DNA of 64,000 bases from Elysia chlorotica (Eukaryota > Mollusca > Gastropoda > Plakobranchidae), in NCBI GenBank assembly GCA_003991915.1, contig RQTK01000689.1:169672-233671 (forward strand), read 5' to 3'. Positions 48,559 to 58,574 of this stretch are shown here, piece after piece. Every line of letters begins with the position of its first letter. Position 1 is the first letter of the stretch. The translations under genes and the position numbers were made by a program. A model generated the notes under the pieces. The model saw only the letters and a list, made by a program, of their open reading frames with translations. It searched no databases and had not been told where the DNA came from.

Positions 48559-49339
48559 TATAATTGGTCGCTTTTAAGTACAAGTGGGCCATCCCAAAAT
48601 TTACTGTTTTGAGAAAATTGACTCCAAAAATGTTAAGCATCTTATTTGCTCTCTTATTTCTTAATTTATTTTGATGAAACTTTGAGAACAGGTGACCCGT
48701 GAAATATTTTTTATTAAATTTGTATATTATTTTGCCAAAATTATTTAACGTCTCATTAAAAAACGGTAATATATGCGGGTTGGACTATCCCAAACGACAT
48801 TGTTGAGGCAAAGTGGGCTACAGCAAATTGCACGGGCTATCCCATAGGACAATGTTTAGGCAAAGTGGTCTATCCCGAATTGCACGGGCTATCCCTGACA
48901 GCTTTCAGTGGGTATAATGGTCTAACCCTTACAACCATTCCTTCCTTTTTCTTATTTTTCTGTAATACTAGATGTTATTACAACGTGAAAAATACTTCAA
49001 ATGAAAGCTCTTTAAAATACCAAGAGAACCATATTACAATTACTTACCAGAAATCACTGTTCCATTGTTTATTTCTCTGGGAAATGTGGAATTTGAAGGC
49101 AACGTTGGTTCACTGGGGTGCGCCATTTTGCTTGGGTTAGTCCGTTTGTGAACTTCAAAAAGAGGCTGTTTTCTAATAAAGACAAGGAAGTTTTCTCTAA
49201 TAACGGAACAAATAAAGGTGTTATTGAAATGAAACTTTCCCTACATGTAGGGGGATCCACCTGTTTCCTACCTATGTAGTTTTCCGAATTTTCCAAAAAA
49301 GTGGGTTAGACCACTTGTACTTAAAAGCGACCAATTATA
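48559..49339. mobile_element. 781-bp non-autonomous element with 29-bp terminal inverted repeats
   Basis: Left end 48559-48587 (TATAATTGGTCGCTTTTAAG...) and right end 49311-49339 are exact reverse complements; the outermost TATA may be target sequence. Inside, at about 48776-48900, lie imperfect tandem units with GGGCTATCCC, GGCAAAGTGG and AAATTGCAC/GAATTGCAC. No transposase. It lies about 0.4 kb past the ABCA poly(A) signal. Confidence 0.75.
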
Positions 49340-50149
49340 CTACAAATTCCTCCCTTAAAACATGTATTGACTGAAACCACACCTGATTGCATATTTAGAG
49401 CCACAGGTTGTCGGAACTGATTGATAAGTGATTCATTTTTTCAATATTGAATGTTCTGAGAGGTGAATATTAATAACAAACTAGTTTGTTATACAATCTG
49501 ACAACTATTATGTAAAAAAAAAAAAAAAAGTTATAACAATGTGTCTGTTTCCAGTGTCATCTTCATATATGAAACATTCTTCCTTTCCAGCTGAAACTTG
49601 AAGACTGAAGACTTTTTAGCAGTTTACAATTTGTAAAAGTGTACAGGTTTTTAGAGTTCCATATGGGACAAACGAACTAGTTTTCTGTCTTAAAATGAAT
49701 TGAAAAATTAACATAAGTGTAAATCTACTCTTCTGGGGTAAAGTGAATTGTGAGGGCTTTCTTTCATTTTGTTTGATGCCACTTTGTTTAGATTAGTTTA
49801 CTTTGGCAGTTTTGGGGTAGGTACTTTGGTATGAAAATTTTTTTTATGTGTTACTGTTATATTATTTTCATTTCATAATTTCAATTCTTTTGATGTTGGC
49901 CCTAAACTTAACTGTTATACTTTCATTCTGGTCTGACAATTTTTATTACAGCATTTGATTTTGATTTCTCTGTCGGTTTCATACAAATGACTCACCAGAA
50001 AAGCTAGGTTTGAGTTAGCTCTGCCATACGGTATATGTTTATAACATAGTCTTTTCAAGACAGTTGATACTTTGCTTTCATGGTGCTGTAAATTTGATAA
50101 GTGGCTAGATTAGTTTTCTTTTTTTTTCTTTTTTCAAGAATTGTCATCA
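49340..50149. other. No gene seen
   Basis: A+T-rich unique sequence between the 781-bp TIR element and a LINE fragment. Confidence 0.4.
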
Positions 50150-50690
50150 CTTTTGGGAGGGATTCCATTCTGTTTTCATCTTTTCATTTTTGAAGCTCAC
50201 CCAGATGTTTTTAAGGGCCCTTGTGTCCTCCTGGTTTTGAATTATTTGGTATAAGAGGCTATCATTGGCGAAGAGCTGAGCTTTGTTCATGCAGATATTC
50301 TTTTCATCATGTTATGGATGTAAACCAGAAATAAAAGCAGGTCAGGTACAGTGCCTTGTGGTGCTCCAGCTAATACTAAGGCAGAGTCTGACCTCTTTCC
50401 CTCAACCGCAACCGCTTGTCTACCTGTCAGGAAGTCACTGATTCAGTAGAGCGATTTGTCTTGTATTCAATATTAATTTTGAGCAGCCTTTGGTAGTGAA
50501 CGTTATTAAATGCTTGTAATCTTATAGGATGACATCTGTTTGAAAGGTTCTTTTTCAGTTTTTCGGCTAATTCCTCACCTGTTGTTAGAAGCAGGATCGT
50601 TTTTTTCCTGAAGCTGTATTGTGAATCTGTGAGTATGCTGTAGTCTTCTTAGTGGCCCATGATGTTGCTGTATAAAAAATGTTCCAGCAG
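50150..50690 (-). mobile_element. Decayed LINE reverse transcriptase fragment
   Basis: On the minus strand, across frames: DSQYSFRKK, QAFNNVHYQRLL, APQGTVP and LLFLVYIHN, the order of motifs in CR1/L2/jockey-like reverse transcriptases. Numerous stops. It lies about 2.5 kb downstream of the ABCA stop codon. Confidence 0.7.
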
Positions 50691-51400
50691 TTGACATGTG
50701 ATAGAGGTTATGGAAACAATTCTATAATTTTTGGCGCAAGATTGTCACCATTTTATGATTGGTGTTATGATTGCTTGTTTCCAGCTTGTTTGAACCCTGA
50801 AAAATCAATGTCAGTATATACTGGTGCTATTACAACTGAACAAAGTTTAAGTAATTGTGTCAACATAATATTTGTCAGGATCTGTTGCTTTTTAATTTTA
50901 TTTTTATCTTATACAGAAGTTTCTTCACACTGTTATTATTTTTTCATATGCACTATCTTTCAGGATTTATTTATTGAGTCTTCTATATTAAGCCATAATT
51001 GATAGTGTTTAAGCCACCAGGCGAGAAATGATAGTGTTTAAGCCACCAAGAAACAGTTTAAAACTTACTGATGAATTGATGTCAGTATTGAGCTTTGTCT
51101 TCTTTACTCCCCTTTTTTTTAATGATGACCAACTTTTAAAATAAGTATCACTGCTTTGTTTGATCTAAAAGTATAATACTTTTCTACGGTATTTATATTT
51201 TTTGTTTGTTCAATAAACATCAAACATTTCAACACCATAAGCATCATAATAATTAAAATCTATGTTGCTGTTTTTTACTATGAATATCATAAGGTTTTAA
51301 GTAAATGGAATAGTAATTTCATTAATTCAATAGGTTCTTCATAACAGGAACATCCTTACGTGTCTGTTTGTTTTTGTATTTATTTACTTGTTACTGTTGT

Positions 51401-51411
51401 TTTTATTATTA

Positions 51412-51455
<44 letters not shown>

Positions 51456-51462
51456 ATTATAT
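51401..51462 (+). repeat. ATT microsatellite
   Basis: About 19 ATT units, slightly impure. Similar ATT/AAT tracts lie at about 12410-12460 and 24034-24081. Confidence 0.95.
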
Positions 51463-52104
51463 TGTGGTATGAGTATTTTTTTTTTACCCGATTTTCTTTG
51501 CCTTCAAATAAATAATTGCATATCTTTCAATTTTGCGTGTTTCAATTTGAATTCTTCACTTCAACATAATCTTGATTTACACGAATCCTATTGTATTATT
51601 TATACATGTATGATTTATGTAGTTTTGTATGTCTGTATCCTCTGTTTGGAAATTGAATAGCATTCTAGATGAGGATGTAACAAAAAGCTTAAAAGACGAA
51701 TGTGCTGTAGGGGATACACTGTAGAACTAGAAGTATTGCTGTTCTTAAGACTGAAAAAAAAATTTCTTGGCATTTCAATTAAGTAATGTGATATAAATCT
51801 TTACTTTTTATCAAACCTAACAGCAAGCCTCTCTACAAGTTTTTACAATAATTCTATATGTACGTCAGGAGATAAAAAGTACTCAATGGATTTTTTTCAA
51901 TTAAAATTAAAATACATGTACTTAAAATGGAAATTGCTTAAAAATTGTATGTATTCCTCCTTTGGTACTGTATTCCTCAAATATCCATTGTGACCATTTG
52001 AAAAGTACATGCATACACTGTTGAAACCACATGACCATTACTGCTATTTTATGTTCTTTGCGCTTTGCACAATCATGTAAGAAGATTTCTATTAAAAATG
52101 TACA

Positions 52105-52300
52105 TGTGGTTCAAGCCCAGCTCTGACGATTTCATCCCCTACGGTTGGCTCAGTGTCAGTTTAATGTGACAGTGGCTGAGACAGAGTCATGATATCCCCA
52201 CACTATCTCTGTTTGGCAGCAGGTAAACTTGTCAGAAGCAAGTCTTGGAGCCCCGCCCACAATATAGCCTTTGTAGTGCTGACGTTGGAAGCTAAGTAAC
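52105..52300 (+). repeat. SINE copy, downstream of ABCA
   Basis: Begins at the B box remnant GGTTCAAGCCC; GGCTCAGTGTCAGTTTAATG, GAGTCATGATATCCCC, CAAGTCTTGGAGCCCCGCCC, TAGTGCTGACGTTGGAAGC. Confidence 0.8.
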
Positions 52301-52410
52301 AGCACTTTTTTTATGCTTTTTGCTTCACAACATTCCAATTTATTCTTGCAGGTGATCACTGGTGTTCATGTGGTTCAGAAATGTTGTTACCTTTCATGCC
52401 TTTAACTTAA

Positions 52411-52598
52411 GGGGGGTGCGGTTGCCCTGGGGGTGGAACATCAACTTCCGACGCAGGAGATCGGTTGTTCATGCCCTGACAATTTTGCCCTGGTTGGGTC
52501 GGTGTCAGTTTAATGTTACAGGCTGAGACAGGAGTCATGATATCCCCACCCTGTCTTGTGTGTGGCAGCACATAAAATCGTCAGACGTCAATCTTAGG
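52411..52598 (+). repeat. SINE copy, downstream of ABCA
   Basis: Diverged head, then GGGTCGGTGTCAGTTTAATG, GACAGGAGTCATGATATCC, TGTGGCAGCACATAAAATCG. The tail is missing. Confidence 0.8.
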
Positions 52599-52599
52599 T

Positions 52600-54969
52600 A
52601 TCTCAAGATCAAGCTTCAGTTATTGGTGCGGTTCTCAAAAGTCCATTTAGAGCAACCTGATAACAGTTGACAAGTAGTTTTCCATTGCCAAATCTCTCTG
52701 AGACAACAAATGTAGACGAAGCCAAAATATCTTTGAATGTTTTGTTTTTATTATTTTTAGATCAATATGTGGATTGCTGTTATTTTCCTTCTTATCATAT
52801 TGAATTGTGGATAGATTTGAATCTTGAATAATTTTTTTTTAATTTTAAATCCAGATAGTTATTATGTATCTGACCATCACATGTAATTATTCAATATGTT
52901 TCAGAATTATATTATAGAATTATATAGAATTTTATTCAGAATGTAAAATTTGTGATCTATTTTATTTGGCGTTGTAGAACTCTTTTCAGGTTATTCCATT
53001 TTGATCATTACTATCCTACATAACTTCAGATAGTATTGTTTGTCAACCATAGCATAGCCACTTAAACACTTTATAGTGAAAGATTTTGGGTTAAAGTAAA
53101 CTTAACTGAATAATGTTTACCATTTTAAAAACATTAATTTGAAATGGCTACAATTTTTTACAAGATATTTAACTTTTAACACAAGTGTATAACTTTTTGT
53201 GTACAGTCCTGGCACATTCACAGCAACATTGAGCGTTTTTTTTCTAAAGTCAAAGATTAGTCAAAGATTTATGTGTGTTCTATACTTTGAACATATTTTA
53301 TGTTTCAATAAATTTCTCTCTTTTTCCCATGATGTGCCTACATGCAAATGGTTTTGTTTCTCAGTCTATATATACTGTGAAATAAGTTAGTTTTTTGCCC
53401 ATGGTAGTTATCCTTTCCTAATGATATAAATGAGAACCTAACAGAAAAGAATTCTAAAATTAAGACTAAGCCAATTAATAATAATTAAAATCTCTTGTAA
53501 GAATAATCATCAAGAAAAAATTTTGGGGGATTCTCCAAGAGCTGCAATATTTACTGACATTTTATCTCATTGCTAAATTTTCTTTTTCACTTGTACTTTA
53601 TACATAGACTTATTATACACTTTGTATGAAAATTACCAAGAATGTAAGCTAACTTCCTATACGGAAACTTATCTTTGTAACTCTCAAGTCAAAGCTGTGA
53701 TCTTGTACACATGACACATTCATCTATGTTGTTACACAGTGTTTATATTATTTTTAAGGCAAATACAATACCACAATTCTTGTGTAATTATCAATTTTTT
53801 AAACAATATTGCTTGCATCATGGAAAAAAGCCTAAAATTTCAATTTTTTTTTTAAACTTTACTTTTTACTTTTCCAGTCTCAGGTTTGTGTTGAAGGAAA
53901 ATATTCTATAATTTTTGCTCTTATCTTTATCTTGGCCTAATTTTTGCTCACCTGTTTCTTAAATATTTGCAAATCTTATTCTGAAAACTGCAAAATCTAT
54001 CATTTTTGTAATGCAAATTCGTAAACTGATTTTTCAGGTTTCATGTTTTTGTCAATAAACTTTATAGTTGTATTGCTAATACATTGTCGTTTTGTCTTTT
54101 TTTCCTCACAGTATCATGATGTCTGTGTTTTTTAATACATGAATAGGCCTACATGCCATATCTTGTATTCTTCAATACTATAAGGGGGTGGGGGGGGGGG
54201 GGAGAGAAAAGATGGGGAGACATTTGTAAGGACCATTCAAGGCAAACACTAGTGTTCTGTGTACATTATTATAAGAGAGTATAAAGTGGTGGATGTCTTT
54301 CTACTCCAAAATTCAAACATGGACAAAACTGTCTAGTTGATAACACCATCTCAACTGTTAAACAATTTTTTTAAACTGTAAATTTTGTCTTAAATATGTT
54401 AGAGGAAGTTAGGATCTCCATTAGCCCATTTTTCGAAAATTGCGAGTATTCCTGGGTTTGAAGTCTTCTAATTCAATGTTACCCAGGGGACGTGATTTTA
54501 AGCTTATGACAATATGAGCCCAATGGCATGGGTGTTAAAAGGTGTTCAAAAGTCAAAACTGTTTTCACTGTATTTTCAATCCTCACGAAATTTGAGTTAG
54601 ACTCGAACAAAAAAAGTGGCTAGCATAGTTATCGTTACCCTTACCCTGTTAACTTTATTGATGGTAACTTAGGCCTAATGTAGATGCCTGTCGTATAGCC
54701 ATGTAACAACATAAGTTTGATATCAGTCTTCACCAATAGTTCCTTGTTTATTAATATATATTATTATTACTGTCGGCAAACAAACCAGTAAGTAAACAAA
54801 CACACACACACACAAAACAATCAACAAATAAACTGATCAATGGGGATTCTAGAATTTAAAGAATGTCTGTTTTATTTCTATCAACGTTTTCCACAATAGA
54901 ATTATAAGATTATCCTCAAACTTGTTCCCATCGCTGAAAAAAACAAGTCTTTCATTCTCTGGCCTCCTC
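52600..54969. other. No gene seen
   Basis: A+T-rich unique sequence with a G-run at about 54184-54203. AATAAA hexamers are frequent and uninformative. Confidence 0.4.
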
Positions 54970-55825
54970 CACGTCACCATCAGCCTCGTGTCACATACAC
55001 GTAGGCCTTGTACTTTTAGTACCGGGTACATACAGCGTTGTCACCATGATACATGTAGTACTTTTAGAACAGCATGTCATCATCAACCTCATGCCACCCA
55101 TTTGTTCTTCTAGTACCGGGGGTACTACGTCTAGAGGGTACCTCGTGACACATAAGAATCGAGAGCCGGAAAACAATGGCGGTCGTCCAACACAGACTAT
55201 CACAGATCAAGTTTTGCCTCCCCCTAGCAAAACACAGAAACCGTCGTACGACGCGGAAGCTGTTAACCGTCGTACGACAGCCGGTCTATCTTCAGAAACG
55301 ATTAACCACTGAAAATTGGATCTCCGCATATTGCCTGTGTATGGCCAGGATGCATGTATGAGTTGGTATATCTTCAGCTTTAGCCTCATGACACATAAGC
55401 TTACATATGTAGTATTTTCAAGTACTTTGCGTCATCACCAGTCTCATGCAACAAGCATGTACATGTAGTACTTTTAGTACAGCGTGTCTCCGTCAGACTC
55501 ATGCAACATAGTACATGAACGGTATGTGATACTTTTAGTAGTAGGGCCTACATTGTGCCACTCACCATCAGCCTCATGTGACGTTCCTTAATATTGTGTA
55601 ACATCAGCCTCATGCCACATGCAATAGATGAAGTACTTTCAGTAAATCGAGTCACCGTCAGCCTCTTGCTACATGTAAATCTAATAATTTTAGTACATTG
55701 TGTCATCTAGTAGCCCTACTTTTACTACACCGTGTCATCATTAGACTCATGCCACATAGGCCTACAGCAATGTAGTGCTAGTGCTTGCTTTGTGCCACCA
55801 CTCACCATCAGCCCCATGCCAGTTT
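54970..55825 (+). repeat. Decayed minisatellite, unit about 50-60 bp
   Basis: About ten irregular units built from GTCACCATCAGCCTCATG, then a variable part with ACATGTAGTACTTTTAGTAC, then CGTGT. Clear units start near 54974, 55040, 55076, 55432, 55487, 55650 and 55735. An unrelated segment at about 55130-55385 interrupts the array. Confidence 0.7.
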
Positions 55826-57017
55826 TTTTTTAATGCTAAATAACATTTTAAATCGACGAATCTGATGACATTTGTCCTAATCCAAGAACCGCAGCATAAA
55901 AATTGCTTATTCTTGCGAAAGGAAAATGAACGATGTAACATTCTTTCTTATTTTATAAGACAGGGATGTTTTGTAGCCTTGTTTTAATTTTGACCTTTTT
56001 TTCACTGGTACTTTTCAGTAATGTTACCTGGCAGAATTATTTTGACAAAAAGTTTCTGAGCGTCAATTAGTCGATAAAGTGGTCCAGTGGTCATCTCGTA
56101 AGCCTTCTGACGCGCATAGAACTTGTTAGCCAATAAGTTATTTAAAGCTACCACAACGTTGTACTTAGATCTCTACGTTGCACCTAGACGTCCTAGAGTC
56201 TAGACAGAGGTAAAACTTTTTCCCGGTTGTGCATTAATGTGCAATTTTTCTTTTCTTTTTTTTTTTTCTTCTTCTTTTTCTGATGATCAGAATTGCGAGT
56301 GTACAGAACTCCGTTTAGCACCACCCATTCCTCAGCGAGCATCATTTCTTGAGGAGCTAATTCATCTAGAATCTAGATCTAGATCTAAAACCTAAAGTTG
56401 ATCTCGATTTCGAGCTCATTATCGCACAACGTAGTTACAATTCTTGGTGAAATCACATGTGGGCCCCTATTCCCTTTTAGATCTAGAATTTAGATCTAGA
56501 TTCAATTTGAAACTCGGCTAATAAGTGTGCCTTTCCCTGCAGAATTCTGACTAGGCTGGTAATAGTATGGCTCTTTGTTTGATCTGTAGCTGAGAAAGCA
56601 CCAGTAGACATTAGCGTAAGAGAGCCCAGCAGCAGTGTGTTACTGTTAGTAGCGTCTGTAATCAACATGTGTGACCTGCTATTTTTAGGTACAATAAAGA
56701 AATAGATCTGTATACTCAATGGCAGGATACCGATTTGCTAATTTCAGACTCCACCAGCTGAGGAGAGTTTTCCCTTATGGTGAAGACTGGTCTATGTTAA
56801 AAAAAAGTAGGGCTAAATAAAATTATATATAGCCTAGATTAAAAAGTCGAAAAGAAATGACAACAAAGAGGGAAAGAGAGATATATATAATTATATTTTG
56901 GACAAAAACACTACTTGTTGTGCATATAGACTCAGCCCTCTCAGTTTCCTACTTATAGACTAACAGCAGTGCAAGGCCTACCAGGTATGATTGAAAGTGG
57001 GACCCTGTCCAACATGC

Positions 57018-57300
57018 ACTTATATCTATAGGCTTCTCTCTGTTACCAGTAATTTACGAACCATATATGGGAGTCCAGTATATATATATGTCTTTTCTAG
57101 ATTTAGGCTAGGCTTAAACTGGGCACATTTGAAGTGCATGATCCTCTTTTTTTTCTGTTACTTATATCTATAGGCTTCTCTCTGTTACCAGTAATTTACG
57201 AACCATATATGGGAGTCCAGTATATATATATGTCTTTTCTAGATTTAGGCTAGGCTTAAACTGGGCACATTTGAAGTGCATGATCCTCTTTTTTTCTGTT
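57018..57300 (+). repeat. Tandem duplication, 142-bp unit
   Basis: Copies start at 57018 and 57160 (ACTTATATCTATAGGCTTC) and are nearly identical through CATGATCCTCTTTTTTT. No coding content. Near-identity implies recent origin. Confidence 0.9.
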
Positions 57301-57537
57301 TTATTTATGTTGGCTGAATATGCAATAATAATTCACACCTTTAAAAAATTAATATAGTTTTAATCAATGTTATAAATAATTCATCCTTTGAACCAGTGAA
57401 GATGGACTGAAAAAAATTGAGGAAACTTGAAAACTTCAGCTTTTTATCTTAAAAAAATAAAAAAGATATTTCACCGCATACATGTACGCGATGTGATTTT
57501 AGAACAAAGGGAGATAAATTTTTTTGCAGTTAACAGC

Positions 57538-57966
57538 TAATTGTAAATCAATAAATTTTTCACAAATTTTATATATAAAATTCAATTAGATATTATTTAA
57601 GACTTAGTGCAACTTGTTTAAAAAATGTATAAAATCTAAAGACTGTAGCTATATATGTTAATCTATATCTCATGTTAGTTGTAAGATAAGGCTAGTTAAA
57701 TGTGAAATAAATTTAGACGGCTAGCAAGTCTAGTGGTGTACTACTCTAATTGTAAATCAATAAATTTTTCACAAATTTCATGTATAAAATTCAATTCTAA
57801 AATATGAATAAAGATATTATTAAAGACTTAGTGCAACTCGTTCCAAGTTATAAAATCTAAAGACTGTGGCTATACATGTTAATCTATATCTCATGTTAGT
57901 TGTAAGATAAGGCTAGTTAAATGTGAAATAAATTTAGACGGCTAGCAAGTCTAGTGGTGTACTACT
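57538..57966 (+). repeat. Tandem duplication, about 209-bp unit
   Basis: Copies start at 57538 and 57747 (TAATTGTAAATCAATAAATT) and both end in GGCTAGCAAGTCTAGTGG. The second copy has a small insertion (TCTAAAATATGAATAAAG). A+T-rich, non-coding. Confidence 0.9.
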
Positions 57967-58023
57967 ACTAGTCTTCTCTCTAGTCTAGTCTAGCTTTGTA
58001 AAGTCAGCATCCATTTTTAAGGC

Positions 58024-58193
<170 letters not shown>

Positions 58194-58574
58194 CTCCCAA
58201 TGGTCAAAGGGTGCGCATTAGGTCCGCACTTCAAAATTCATCTTTTAACTCCATCATGGTTAAAAAAAAAGAAATTCAAACAACTCAATGGACTTAAGAT
58301 TCACCAAAGATTTTTATATTTTTAATGATTGATGACCATTTGTTTGTCCTCTAACAGAGTCCTTAAACGTCTAAAACCTAGTGTTCTTGTTTCATGAAGG
58401 GTGGGTTCTTAGCGGAGATTTCTGAAGTGCATTCTCATTGAAAGCTCTGTTTGGAAGAACAAGAAAAAGGTCAGACTCATGTACAAAAAAAAAGAACTTC
58501 TAGATAACTGAAGGGTGAATTAAGCTGTTGAACGATCAGAGAATTTAGCCTTTCTCCAAGCTGTGGCTGTCAAA

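Noticed and set aside
48776..48900. CRISPR-like or regulatory tandem array
   Set aside because: The units are imperfect, lack spacers of constant length, and lie inside a TIR element in an animal genome.
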